Positions 35,503 to 44,355 of a stretch of DNA of 64,000 nt are shown here, in pieces. Made by a program: the position numbers and the translations under genes. Under the pieces are notes generated by a model, which did no database searches, was not told where the DNA came from, and saw only the letters and a program-made list of their open reading frames with translations. The stretch's first letter is position 1; each line of letters starts with the position of its first letter. This DNA comes from CADCWK01 sp965218235 (GTDB lineage: Bacteria > Chloroflexota > Chloroflexia > Thermomicrobiales > UBA6265), in contig OZ244595.1 of NCBI GenBank assembly GCA_965218235.1, positions 124,001 through 188,000 on the forward strand. Reading direction: 5' to 3'.

Positions 35503-36638
35503 CCGGACAGGAGAGACATCGGGGCGTGGTCGCGCAGGGCGGCAATGAGGCGGCCGTCACCGATGGCGGCAAGGGTCACGCCACGTTCCCGGCCTCCGAG
35601 GTCCGCCAGTTCGGTATTCGCGAGCCAGCCGAAGACGCCGGCCAGCTGCCGGACGAGCGCGAGTCCGTAGTCCCGTTCCAGTTGCATCCGGCTGTAGTCG
35701 CTCACCCCGGCGGCGAGCAGGCCGTCGTAGTAGCTGGCGAGCAGGCCGGCTTCGACATCGGTGCGGTTGGCAACGTCCAGTGCGCCAGACAGGCAGGCCG
35801 CAAGGTCGACGACCGCCGGCCCAACACCGACCGTCTGCCAGTCCGTGATGATCGGAGTCGCCGCCGTAGTGGCGTCCCGGAAGGCGATGTTGTCGAGGTG
35901 GAGGTCGCCGTGGATCAGCGTCCGCGGGGCGGCCGACAGGGCGTCGAGCACCCGCTGGTAGGCGCCGTCCGCCAGCCAGGCAAGGAGTGCCTGGATGTCC
36001 GCCGGGAAGGTCGCGACGACGTGATCCGGCAGGCGAACGACGTTGCGCCGGAGCCGGACCTGGGCGGCGGCGTGATCGCCGGTCCAGCCCGCCAGCCACG
36101 GCATCGGCATCTCCCGTCCCCACCACCGGCCGTGGAACCGGGAGATGCTGTCGATGAGCAGGGCGGCATCGGCGTTGGAGCAGCCGGTCAGCACGTCGCC
36201 GAAGCGGAATCCGGAAAGATCTTCCAGCAGGAGCACCATCCGATGGTCGGACAGGTCCATCGCGGCGAAGAAGGACCGCGGGACCGCGACGCCGCTCTGG
36301 GTCGCGAGCGCGTCGTAGAAGTGGAGCTCGCGGGCACTTCGGGTTAGATGGGCGTCGCGGGTCGCCTCGCTCTCCAGCGGCGCGACGGCGTCGTCGCCCT
36401 CTCCCGCACGGTTCGCGAGCGGGAGCTTGGCGATCAGCGTCTGACTCGCCAGGCGGCCGGACGCCGAGGACTGCCCGGTCCGGACGCGGATCACCCGGCC
36501 GGTGAAGCCGCGCTCGTCACCGATCTCCTTCTGATCGACCCAGTCGATCCGTACGTCAGGGGTCAGGGCGCCGGAGAGATGGAGGGCGTAGGTGAGCCAC
36601 TGGGGCGTGATCTCGGACGGTTCCCGGGGGATGCGCAC
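35484..36638 (-). CDS. Phosphotransferase of the aminoglycoside/choline-kinase fold
   Basis: This 384-residue kinase-like enzyme belongs to the APH/EcKinase-like group. Catalytic features are LIHGDLHLDNIAFRD (Brenner motif HxDxxxxN) and ITDWQTVGVGPAVVDLA (the metal-binding Asp, in place of DFG). The N-terminal nucleotide-binding lobe has RVIRVRTGQ and QTLIAKLPLANRAG, with the Lys. Such enzymes phosphorylate hydroxyls of small molecules: aminoglycosides, choline, homoserine or steroids. The substrate is not predictable here. GTG 36638 is preferred over a start inside the parA promoter region. The gene is divergent from parA. Confidence 0.85.
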   Translation of the reverse strand: MRIPREPSEITPQWLTYALHLSGALTPDVRIDWVDQKEIGDERGFTGRVIRVRTGQSSASGRLASQTLIAKLPLANRAGEGDDAVAPLESEATRDAHLTRSARELHFYDALATQSGVAVPRSFFAAMDLSDHRMVLLLEDLSGFRFGDVLTGCSNADAALLIDSISRFHGRWWGREMPMPWLAGWTGDHAAAQVRLRRNVVRLPDHVVATFPADIQALLAWLADGAYQRVLDALSAAPRTLIHGDLHLDNIAFRDATTAATPIITDWQTVGVGPAVVDLAACLSGALDVANRTDVEAGLLASYYDGLLAAGVSDYSRMQLERDYGLALVRQLAGVFGWLANTELADLGGRERGVTLAAIGDGRLIAALRDHAPMSLLSGPEGTG

Positions 36639-36787
36639 AGGCGGCGGTCCTCGCTCTCTGGCGTGACGGGAGGGGCAGTGGCGGGACCCGACCGGGCTCG
36701 GTCCGGTACCATTGTGCGCATATCCGGCGGGTGATAGGCTGGAACGTACGTACACCGCCCGCCAGACCCCGTACCGACGAGGCATCG

Positions 36788-37615
36788 ATGACCCGTATTA
36801 TCGCCTTCTTCAATCAGAAGGGCGGCACCGCCAAGACCACCAGCACCCTGAACGTGGCCGCGGCGCTCGTCGAGCGGGGCCGGCGCGTCCTCGCGATCGA
36901 CCTCGACCCGCAGGCCAGCCTGACGATGGCGGTCGGCGTCGACATCGCCGCACTAACCGCGTCCGTCTACGATCTGCTCATCGACGAGACGGTCGAGATC
37001 CCGGACGTGATCGTCCCAACGACGCTGCCGGGGGTGGACCTCGTCCCGTCCCACCCGGACCTCGCCGCCGCCGAACTGGAGCTGCTCAGCGTCCTGGAGC
37101 GCGAGCGCCAGCTGGACTACCGGCTCCGGAGCGCCGACCTCTCCGCCTACGATTACGTTCTGATCGACTCCCCTCCGGCGCTGAACGTCCTCTCGATCAA
37201 CATCCTGATCGCGTCGTCGGATCTGATCATCCCGATCGAGCCCCACCCGCTGTCGCTGATGGTACTCGGGCGCCTGTTCGAGACCGTCAACCGGATCCGG
37301 CGGCTGAACCCGCGCCTGCGCGTCCTCGGATTCCTGCCGACCAAGGTCCACCACTCCTCCCGGCTGGCGACGGACATGCTGGCGGCGCTGGCCGAGGAGT
37401 TCCCGCAGATCGGGCGGCTGCCGGCGATCCCGCTTTCGGTCCGGAGCGCCGAGTCGGCGGCCGAGCGGGTCAGTGTGCTCAACTACATGCCGCGATCGTC
37501 GGTCGCCGCCGCCTACCGCGACGTCGGCGCCTGGATCGACAGCGACGGCGCGATGTCCGGGACAGCCGAGCCCTCCGTCACGGCCGGCCAGACGTCGGAC
37601 CACGGGCATGGCTGA
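36788..37615 (+). CDS. parA: ParA/Soj-family chromosome-partitioning ATPase
   Basis: This 275-residue deviant Walker-A ATPase forms gradients on DNA that position ParB-parS complexes. It has FFNQKGGTAKTTSTLNVAAA (KGGxxKT; the canonical second Gly is Ala here), LAIDLDPQASLTMAVG, the Walker B strand YVLIDSPPALNVLS, and HPLSLMVLGRLFETVNRIR. The short N-terminus without an HTH marks it as the chromosomal (Soj) type. It overlaps parB by eight bases. A GTACGTAC palindrome lies in the upstream gap. I found no parS-like TGTTTCACGTGAAACA sequence in the window. Confidence 0.93.
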   Translation: MTRIIAFFNQKGGTAKTTSTLNVAAALVERGRRVLAIDLDPQASLTMAVGVDIAALTASVYDLLIDETVEIPDVIVPTTLPGVDLVPSHPDLAAAELELLSVLERERQLDYRLRSADLSAYDYVLIDSPPALNVLSINILIASSDLIIPIEPHPLSLMVLGRLFETVNRIRRLNPRLRVLGFLPTKVHHSSRLATDMLAALAEEFPQIGRLPAIPLSVRSAESAAERVSVLNYMPRSSVAAAYRDVGAWIDSDGAMSGTAEPSVTAGQTSDHGHG

Positions 37616-38729
37616 CCGGGGAGCGGCCCGTCGCCGCCGGTTCACCGTCGACAGCCTCTTCACGGACAGCCGGCCACAGGCGGTCGGCGTCGCGGATCTG
37701 GTCGAGGCCAAGCAGATCGACCTCGACCGGATCCGCTCCGACCCGTCCCAGCCCCGGCAGACCTTCGACGAGGAGAAGCTGGAGGAGCTCGCCGCCAGCA
37801 TCCGGCTGGAAGGCGTCCTCCAGCCGATCGTCGTGCGGTATGAGTCCGGGCGCGACATCTACATCGTCGTTCAGGGCGAGCGCCGCTGGCGAGCGTCCCG
37901 GATGGCCGGGCTGGCCAGCATCCCGGCGATGGTCCGCGACGTCCCGATCGAGCGCCGGCTGATCCAGCAGTTGATGGAGAACATCGTCCGGGACGACCTC
38001 AACGCGCTCGACCGTGCCTCAGCACTCCGGGCGCTCAAGGTCCAGCTCCGGGACGCGCCGTGGGAGGCCGTCGCCGAGGCGGTCGGGATCCGGCGCAGCC
38101 GCCTGTTCCAGCTCCTCGGGACAGAGAAGCTGCCCGAGACGGCGCGGGAGGACATCCGGTCCGGACGGCTGAGCGAGAAGCAGAGCCGGGCCCTCCAGGG
38201 TCTGCCGGCGGCGGCTCAGGAAGCGCTGCGCGACGCGATCGTCAGCGAGAACATCCCGGCCGAGGAGGCCGCCCGACTGTCCCGCTCGCTCCGCGACGAG
38301 ACGCTCCCGGAGGACCCGGCCGGCATCAGCGAGCGGGTCCGCCGGCTCCGGGCGGAACCAGCGCCCGAGCGGGTCGCGGCGAGACCGGCCGAGGCGGTCG
38401 ACGGGGCAACCGCCTCGGCCAGCTCCGAACGGATACCGGACGGACCGACGCCATCGATCGATGTCGCCGCGGATGTTCCGCCCGGGCATTCCCCGTCCCG
38501 CTTCGCGCCGGCGGCCCCGAACCTGACCGATACTTGGCGCCTCGAACTCGACGGCCTGCTCGACGGGCAATTGGCGGCGACCGGTTTCGATCCCGAGCGG
38601 GTTCGAAACGCGGTCCGGCAGCTGGCATCCGAGCTTCGCAACGCCGAAGTGGACGACCTGCGGGACGGCGCGCTGACCCGGGACCTGATTGTGCTCCGCT
38701 CGGCGATCGACGGGGCGCTCGGGACCTGA
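37608..38729 (+). CDS. parB: ParB/Spo0J chromosome-partitioning protein
   Basis: This 373-residue parS-binding CTPase has an N-terminal ParB domain with IDLDRIRSDPSQPRQTF, SIRLEGVLQPIVVR, the CTP-binding motif QGERRWRASRMAGL and the second motif MENIVRDDLNALDRASA. The helix-turn-helix domain follows (WEAVAEAVGIRRSRLFQLL). A long Ala/Pro/Arg-rich linker precedes a C-terminal dimerisation region (WRLELDGLLDGQL). The start lies within the end of parA (eight-base overlap), so the two are coupled. Confidence 0.93.
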   Translation: MADRGAARRRRFTVDSLFTDSRPQAVGVADLVEAKQIDLDRIRSDPSQPRQTFDEEKLEELAASIRLEGVLQPIVVRYESGRDIYIVVQGERRWRASRMAGLASIPAMVRDVPIERRLIQQLMENIVRDDLNALDRASALRALKVQLRDAPWEAVAEAVGIRRSRLFQLLGTEKLPETAREDIRSGRLSEKQSRALQGLPAAAQEALRDAIVSENIPAEEAARLSRSLRDETLPEDPAGISERVRRLRAEPAPERVAARPAEAVDGATASASSERIPDGPTPSIDVAADVPPGHSPSRFAPAAPNLTDTWRLELDGLLDGQLAATGFDPERVRNAVRQLASELRNAEVDDLRDGALTRDLIVLRSAIDGALGT

Positions 38730-38832
38730 CATCGACCGTGGGCTGCGCTGGTTGAACCGTCCCCTCTTGCCCCGGCGGGCCGCCGCGCTCGTCTGCCGGT
38801 CGCCGTCCACAGGACGAACTGGAGGGACCTTC

Positions 38833-39756
38833 ATGATCGACGGACCACGGACCCTGACAGGCATTGACGCGTTCCGTGCCGCTACTGACATCATGCTGCG
38901 AGTCCGGGAGATGGACCCCATGGCCGGCCTGCTCGAGGCCGGCGACCTGGCCTGGTGGTGGGCCACGGAGCCGAAGCGGGCGGCGCCGACGGTCATCACG
39001 GTCTGGGAGGGGCGGGACGGCCGTCCCCTGGTCGCCGTCGTCGAGGCGCGCGACGCGGGAACGGACGGGGAGCCCGACCGGATCAACATTGACCTGGTCG
39101 GGGACGTCGCGCCCGGCAGGCCCGGACACGAGCTCGTGATCCCGTGGCTACTCGACCGCCTGGCCGACCCGGCGTTCCATTCCGGCGCAACGGTCGCAGT
39201 CATGGTCGATGAGCGGGACGACGTTCTTGGCGCCGCCCTCGCCGACGGGGGGCTGGAGCGCGATCCCGGGGACGACATGGTCCAGTTCGCTCAGCGGCCG
39301 TCCCAGCCGCCCGTCAGTCCGCCCCTCCCGCATGGCTGGCGCTTCGCGGACGGGACGGAGCCGAGCGACGGCCCCCACCACCTCGCCCGGCGCAACGGCC
39401 CGGCCGTCCACGACCGGTTGCGGCAGACCACCCTCTACCGACCGGAGTTCGACCTGCGCGTCCTTACGGACGATGGGTCGCTGGCGGCCTACTGCCTGCT
39501 CTGGCACGACGGTGGCGACGGCCCCACGGCGGTCGGTCACTTCGAGCCAGTCCGTACGGAGGACGCCTTCCAGGGCCGCGGGGTCGGCACCGCGTTGATG
39601 GCCGAGGGCGTCCGGCGGCTGGTCGCGGCCGGCGTGGTCACCGTCAAGGTCGAGACGTACGTCCGGCTCGAACCCGCCCGGTCGCTCTACGCTCGCGTCG
39701 GGTTCGAACCGGTCTACCGGCGCCTCGCGTGGTCCCGGGCCTCGTTGACCGGTTGA
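38833..39756 (+). CDS. Two-domain GNAT N-acetyltransferase
   Basis: This 307-residue protein appears to hold two GNAT folds. The N-terminal one (residues 1-155) is degenerate: PGHELVIPWLLDRLADPA stands where the acetyl-CoA loop should be. The C-terminal one is complete, with VRTEDAFQGRGVGTALMAEG (Q-x-x-G-x-G motif A) and RLEPARSLYARVGFEPVYR (motif B). Double-GNAT proteins acetylate antibiotics, mycothiol precursors or proteins. The substrate here is unknown. GGAGGG lies six bases before the ATG. It follows parB by 103 bases and could be transcribed with it. Confidence 0.85.
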   Translation: MIDGPRTLTGIDAFRAATDIMLRVREMDPMAGLLEAGDLAWWWATEPKRAAPTVITVWEGRDGRPLVAVVEARDAGTDGEPDRINIDLVGDVAPGRPGHELVIPWLLDRLADPAFHSGATVAVMVDERDDVLGAALADGGLERDPGDDMVQFAQRPSQPPVSPPLPHGWRFADGTEPSDGPHHLARRNGPAVHDRLRQTTLYRPEFDLRVLTDDGSLAAYCLLWHDGGDGPTAVGHFEPVRTEDAFQGRGVGTALMAEGVRRLVAAGVVTVKVETYVRLEPARSLYARVGFEPVYRRLAWSRASLTG

Positions 39757-39897
39757 CCGCGGCCGCCCCGCCTCGCATCAGTACCGAAACGTAGAAGCCG
39801 GCCCAACCCAGGGGTCGTCTTCCAGCGCTGGAATGTCGCGCGGTCGTTGCAGCGGCCGCCGGCCCGACCCTGACGGGGCGATCCGGCCCCCGGATGG

Positions 39898-40566
39898 CTA
39901 CTTTCGCAGCCACTCCGCCCGGAGCCGGGCCAGCTCATCTTCCGGGAGCTGCGGCTCATCGTAGAGACCGGCGGCACGGCGCTGGCGGAACGCCTCGAAC
40001 AGCGTCACCGCCGTCGCGACCGAGATGTTCAGGCTCTCGACCATGCCGGACATCGGGATGCGGACCGTGACATCGGCACCGGCGATCGCCGCCGAGGTCA
40101 GCCCGCGGTGCTCATTGCCCATCACGATCGCGGTGGGCCGGGTGAAGTCGACGTCGTAGAGGTCGACGCTGTCGCTGGTCAGAGCCGTCGCCACGATCTG
40201 CATCCCCCGCCCCCGCAACACGGCGTAGCATCCGGCGATGTCGCCGTGGCGGACGACGGGGACCCACTTGGCCGCCGAGGACGAGGTCGCCCGCGACGGC
40301 CGTCTCGACGGGTCGGGCTCGTGCTCGTGGACCGTGTGGATCTCGAGCACGCCGGTCGCGTCGCAGGATCGCAGGACGGCCGCCGCGTTGTGCGGGTCGT
40401 GGACGTCCTCGAGCACGACGGTCAGACCCGGCTGCCGTCGACCGAGGACCTGGTCGATCCGGGCCTCGCGCTGCGTGGAGCGAGGCCAGGTCCGACGGAG
40501 TTCGCGGCGCCGATCGGTGCTGATCTCTGGCGCTGAATCCGGTCGCTGAGCGTCGGAGTTGTTCAC
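39898..40566 (-). CDS. TrmH-family (SPOUT) RNA 2'-O-methyltransferase
   Basis: This 222-residue SPOUT-class methyltransferase resembles TrmH, which methylates the ribose of G18 in tRNA. All three SpoU motifs are present: TVVLEDVHDPHNAAAVLRSC (catalytic Arg and Asn), TAIVMGNEHRGL and IPMSGMVESLNISVATAVTL, the trefoil-knot S-adenosylmethionine site. The N-terminal REARIDQVLGRRQPGL and the short basic C-terminal tail fit tRNA rather than rRNA enzymes. The start is a GTG (40566) with no clear Shine-Dalgarno sequence. It is convergent with the GNAT gene. Confidence 0.9.
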   Translation of the reverse strand: MNNSDAQRPDSAPEISTDRRRELRRTWPRSTQREARIDQVLGRRQPGLTVVLEDVHDPHNAAAVLRSCDATGVLEIHTVHEHEPDPSRRPSRATSSSAAKWVPVVRHGDIAGCYAVLRGRGMQIVATALTSDSVDLYDVDFTRPTAIVMGNEHRGLTSAAIAGADVTVRIPMSGMVESLNISVATAVTLFEAFRQRRAAGLYDEPQLPEDELARLRAEWLRK

Positions 40567-40865
40567 TGTTCGTCACTGCCTCTGGCCGAGCGTTCACTTT
40601 CATGCGATCCGCGCTCGCGAAGGACTTCCTTTCGGCCCGGTTCCGGATGATACTAGCGTCCGGCAGACCAGCCGGGCACCGATGCGACCGGTTGGAACTC
40701 GAAGAGCGACGAGAACGGGTCGTGGCCACCCCATCGTCCGGCGACCAATCCGTCGGGAGCCGGACCGTACCAAGATGGATGTCCTCAGGACGCGCTCGCC
40801 AGGTCACTATCGCGTCGAGAGTGTACCGCTCGCCCGAAGCAGGGCGATCACAGGGAGTGAACATC

Positions 40866-42161
40866 GTGGGATATCAGCCGACCCGTACCTTCCACCGCCG
40901 GAACGCGCTCAAGGCCGCCGCTGGCGCCGCCGCCTTTGCCGCCGCCGCGCCTTACGTCTCCTACCCGACGCGGGCGTCCGCTCAGGGCTCAACCCAGTTG
41001 CGACTGAGCACGTTTGCCAACCCGGATGAGCAAGCAACGATCAACACCCAGTTGCGGGCCTTCGAGGCCGCAAATCCCGGGATCACCGTCACGTTGGAAT
41101 CTGTTCCAACCGACTACCCAACCAAGATCACCACGGATCTGGCTGCGGGAACCGCACCGGACGTCTTCTGGGTTGACAGTATGCTGGCTCCTGACCTGAC
41201 CACCCGGGGCCTGCTGCTCCCGCTGGACGACCTGCTGGCGAGCACACCGAACGGCAACGACTACTTCCCGAATCTGCTCGCCGCCTATCAGTACAACGGA
41301 CAGACGCTTGGCCTCCCGAAGGACTGGTCGGCCCTGGCCATGTGGTACAGCACCGACGACTTCGCGACCGCTGGGCTTACGGCGGCACCGACCAATTGGG
41401 ACGAGTTGAGGGCGACACTTCAGGCGTTGACCGATTCGCTGGGGACCCCGGGCGGAATCATCGTTCCTGACCCAGCGCGAATGCTGGCGTTTCTTTACCA
41501 GGCCGGGGGAGAGATTCTCAGTTCCGATTTCAGCCAGGTGCTGATCGGTGATCAGGCGACGGTCGACGCGCTCGAGTTCTACTACGGACTCTACCGTGAC
41601 GGCCTCGCAACCACGCCAGCGGACGCGGGTTCGAATGATCAAGGCGCTGCCTTCGGAGACCGGCTCGGCTCACTCACCTTCGAGGGTAACTGGAACTTCG
41701 GCAACTATGACCTGAACTACCCGGACCTCAAGTATGGTGTCGCGCCACTTCCAGCCGGACCGACCGGTATCCAGGCGACGTTCGCATTCACGGTCGCCTA
41801 CTCGATCTTCGCCGGCACCCCGGCCCCGGATGCGGCCTTCAGTCTGGTTCAGTTCCTGAACAACGACGAGACGATGCTGAACCTGACCACGTCCGCTGGT
41901 GTCATGCCATCCCGGAGCACGCTGACCCCGCAGTGGCTGGCCACCTTCCCCGAGCGGCAGTTGTTTGTCGACGCGGCGGCCTATGCCCGCCCGTGGCAGC
42001 TCGGCCCCGGTGGTCTCCTGTTCAATGGTGATGCCACCTCGATCCTCCAGAATCTGTTCGCCGGGCAGATCGAGGTTGCGGAGGCGGCCCAGCAGATGGC
42101 CGACCGCGCCAACGCCGACATCCAGCTCCAGTCGCCGGCCACGGCGACTCCGGCCAGCTAG
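40866..42161 (+). CDS. Sugar ABC transporter, substrate-binding protein
   Basis: This 431-residue extracytoplasmic binding protein belongs to the family-1 (maltose/sn-glycerol-phosphate-type) group. The N-terminus has a Tat-like signal (FHRRNALKAAAGAAAF, with cleavage near RASA). The mature part shows LRLSTFANPDEQATINTQL, FEAANPGITVTLESVP, DLAAGTAPDVFWVDS, the hinge-region AFTVAYSIFAG, and NDETMLNLTTSAGVMPSR. The last residues form a flexible Ala/Thr/Pro tail. It is first in an importer operon with two permeases. The ATPase must be encoded elsewhere, as is common. GTG 40866 follows AGGGAG by eight bases; GTG 40857 is an alternative. Confidence 0.92.
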   Translation: MGYQPTRTFHRRNALKAAAGAAAFAAAAPYVSYPTRASAQGSTQLRLSTFANPDEQATINTQLRAFEAANPGITVTLESVPTDYPTKITTDLAAGTAPDVFWVDSMLAPDLTTRGLLLPLDDLLASTPNGNDYFPNLLAAYQYNGQTLGLPKDWSALAMWYSTDDFATAGLTAAPTNWDELRATLQALTDSLGTPGGIIVPDPARMLAFLYQAGGEILSSDFSQVLIGDQATVDALEFYYGLYRDGLATTPADAGSNDQGAAFGDRLGSLTFEGNWNFGNYDLNYPDLKYGVAPLPAGPTGIQATFAFTVAYSIFAGTPAPDAAFSLVQFLNNDETMLNLTTSAGVMPSRSTLTPQWLATFPERQLFVDAAAYARPWQLGPGGLLFNGDATSILQNLFAGQIEVAEAAQQMADRANADIQLQSPATATPAS

Positions 42162-42180
42162 ATCACCAGGCTGGGTGATC
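42161..42180 (+). promoter_or_regulatory. Hairpin directly after the binding-protein gene
   Basis: GATCACC and GGTGATC form a seven-base-pair stem with a six-base loop, starting at the stop codon. Together with the hairpin at 42230-42268 it probably protects or partly terminates the mRNA. Confidence 0.6.
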
Positions 42181-42229
42181 GTGTCCAGTCCGGCGAAGCG
42201 GCCTCGTGATGTCCGAACCGTCTCAACGT

Positions 42230-42268
42230 TCAGCGTGGGTTACGGGATACGCCCGTCGCCCACGCTGA
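42230..42268 (+). terminator. Nested hairpin attenuator between binding protein and permeases
   Basis: TCAGCGTGGG (42230-42239) pairs with CCCACGCTGA (42259-42268). Inside, ACGGG pairs with CCCGT. There is no T-run. Its place, between an abundantly needed binding protein and the permease genes, fits a partial terminator or 3'-end stabiliser that raises binding-protein expression. Confidence 0.65.
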
Positions 42269-42295
42269 TGCTTCGCGAGAAGTTGGGGGTACGAG

Positions 42296-43306
42296 ATGGT
42301 ATCGCTGTCGATGGGCCGCGCGCCGAAGGTCGGCCGGTCGAGCAAGGCTGCGGACCGTGAGGACCGGATCGCCGGCTGGCTGTTCATCGCCCCGGCCATG
42401 CTGGTCGTCGTCGTCTTCGTCGTCGCGCCGATCTTCTACGCTGCCTGGGTGAGCCTCCACGCGTGGGATACCATCGGCACGTTCGGCGAGGCGAACGTCC
42501 GGCCGTTCATCGGTCTCGACAACTACCGCGAACTGTTCGACAGTCCCGACTTCTACGTCGCCCTCCGCAACACCATCTGGTACACCCTCGGCGTGGTACC
42601 GATCCAGACTGCCCTGGGGCTCGTTCTGGCCGTCCTCGCCAACCGAAAGCTCCGCGGGATCGGCTTCTTCCGAACGGCCTTCTACTTCCCCTCGATCAGC
42701 TCGTCCGTCGTCATCGCCGTCATCTTCATCTGGCTGTACTCCGGCAACGGTCTGATCAACACCATCCTGCGCAACATCGGCATCACACCGCCCCGGCCCG
42801 TCTGGCTGGCCAACCCCAACGGGGTCTTCGAGCAGATCCTGGGCAGTTTCGGAGTCGACAACGTCAGCGTCTGGCTGGCCGGGCCAAGTATCGCCATGGC
42901 CTCCATCATGTTGCAGAACATCTGGACGTCCCTCGGTGGGACGATGGTCGTCTACCTCGCCGGCCTGCAGAACGTTCCCGCCGAGGTCTACGAGGCCGCC
43001 CAACTGGACGGCGCCTCGCGCTGGCGGGTCTTCCGTGACATCACCATTCCGCTTCTGAAACCGATCACCTACTTCGTGCTCACCATCGGCATGATTGGCT
43101 GCTTCCAGGTCTTCGACCAGATCTACATCATGTCCGAGGGCGGCCCGGCCAAGACGACTACGACCCTGGCTTACCTGGTCTACACCCAAGCCTTCCAGGG
43201 GCTCAGGCTCGGCTATGCCTCCGCGATCGCCATCGTCCTGTTCTTCATCATCCTGGCGGTCTATCTCGTCCAGCGCCGCTTCGCCGGGCAGAACGATGAC
43301 GACTGA
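42296..43306 (+). CDS. Sugar ABC transporter permease (MalF type)
   Basis: This 336-residue inner-membrane subunit has six main membrane segments. The N-terminal helix is WLFIAPAMLVVVVFVVAPIF. The cytoplasmic EAA loop, which contacts the ATPase, is YEAAQLDGASRWRVFRDITIPLLKP, matching the E-A-A-x-x-D-G-A consensus exactly. It resembles the MalF/UgpA side of carbohydrate importers. The gene follows the binding protein and precedes the second permease by 50 bases. Confidence 0.92.
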   Translation: MVSLSMGRAPKVGRSSKAADREDRIAGWLFIAPAMLVVVVFVVAPIFYAAWVSLHAWDTIGTFGEANVRPFIGLDNYRELFDSPDFYVALRNTIWYTLGVVPIQTALGLVLAVLANRKLRGIGFFRTAFYFPSISSSVVIAVIFIWLYSGNGLINTILRNIGITPPRPVWLANPNGVFEQILGSFGVDNVSVWLAGPSIAMASIMLQNIWTSLGGTMVVYLAGLQNVPAEVYEAAQLDGASRWRVFRDITIPLLKPITYFVLTIGMIGCFQVFDQIYIMSEGGPAKTTTTLAYLVYTQAFQGLRLGYASAIAIVLFFIILAVYLVQRRFAGQNDDD

Positions 43307-43356
43307 TCCTCTCGTGACGTTGGACACGCGGAACGACCGCAGCGAGGAGGACGGCC

Positions 43357-44250
43357 ATGATCGCTGAGAGCCATACCGATACCAACCGGTACGCCCGGAC
43401 GAGCCAGGACAGTCGCGACGTTGCCTTTGACCGGGTGATCAGGGTGGTCGCCTACGTCGTCCTGATCCTGGTAACGATCCTGACGATCGGCCCGTTCTAC
43501 TTCTCGGTGGCGCTCTCCTTCCTGCCGCAGCCCGAGACCGTACAGTTTACCCTCGGAAGCCTGATCCCCTCGAGCAGCTGGCAGATCGACGCCTACCGCG
43601 ATGTCATCCAGACATCCGATCTGCCGCGCTGGTTCTTCAACAGCACGGTCGTCGCCCTGATCTGGGTGGTCTCACGCTGTCTGTTCGACACCATGGCGGG
43701 CTACGCGTTCGCCCGGATGAACTTCCCCGGCAAGGATTTTGCCTTCCTGGCCATCCTGAGTACCCTGATGATCCCCGGCATGGTGACCCTCATTCCGAAG
43801 TTCATCATCCTCAACAACCTCAACCTGCTCAACACCTACGGCGCCCTGACGATCCCGTTCCTCGCCGACGCCTTCGGCATCTTCCTGATGCGACAGTTCT
43901 TCCAGAACTTCCCGGTCGATCTCGAGGACGCCGCCCGGCTCGACGGCGCCAGCCGCTACCGGATGTTCTTTCAAATCGCGCTGCCCAACGCCGGGGCGGC
44001 GTTGACGACGCTCGTGATCTTCTCGTTCCAGGGGTCATGGAACTCGTTCCTCGAACCGCTGATCTTCATCAGCGATGCCAACCTCCGGACGCTGCCGATC
44101 GGCCTGGCGTTCTTCCGGCGGGAGAACGTGACCGACTATCCGATCCAGATGGCGGTGGCGGTCATCTCGATCATCCCGATCGTGATCATCTTCTTCGTCT
44201 TCCAGCGCTACTTCCTCCAGAGCCAGACGAGTTCCGGGATCAAGGGGTAG
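43357..44250 (+). CDS. Sugar ABC transporter permease (MalG type)
   Basis: This 297-residue partner permease has segments including VVAYVVLILVTILTIGPFYF and FAFLAILSTLMIPGMVTLIP. The EAA loop reads LEDAARLDGASRYRMFFQIALP, with Asp for the second Ala-region residue, as in many MalG/UgpE proteins. The C-terminal YFLQSQTSSGIKG is a standard ending. GAGGAGG lies closely upstream of the ATG. This is the last gene of the importer operon. A strong hairpin follows. Confidence 0.92.
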   Translation: MIAESHTDTNRYARTSQDSRDVAFDRVIRVVAYVVLILVTILTIGPFYFSVALSFLPQPETVQFTLGSLIPSSSWQIDAYRDVIQTSDLPRWFFNSTVVALIWVVSRCLFDTMAGYAFARMNFPGKDFAFLAILSTLMIPGMVTLIPKFIILNNLNLLNTYGALTIPFLADAFGIFLMRQFFQNFPVDLEDAARLDGASRYRMFFQIALPNAGAALTTLVIFSFQGSWNSFLEPLIFISDANLRTLPIGLAFFRRENVTDYPIQMAVAVISIIPIVIIFFVFQRYFLQSQTSSGIKG

Positions 44251-44285
44251 TTCCGACCGCTTCTCCCTCATCCCTGATGGCTTCA

Positions 44286-44333
44286 GCAGGACGCCCCGCC
44301 TGGGTTCATTCAAGGCGGGGCGTCCGTCTGCTC
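44286..44333. terminator. Strong bidirectional terminator hairpin
   Basis: AGCAG plus GACGCCCCGCC (44286-44301) pairs with GGCGGGGCGTC (44315-44325) and, after a three-base bulge, CTGCT (44329-44333). The loop is 13 bases. It separates the rightward permease operon from the leftward TROVE gene, whose stops are 36 bases to its left and 23 bases to its right. Confidence 0.8.
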
Positions 44334-44355
44334 ATGGAGGTGTCAAACGATCCGA

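Noticed and set aside
36700..38830. parS sites or a replication origin near parAB
   Set aside because: No TGTTTCACGTGAAACA-like palindrome and no DnaA-box cluster, dnaA, gidB or rpmH was seen.
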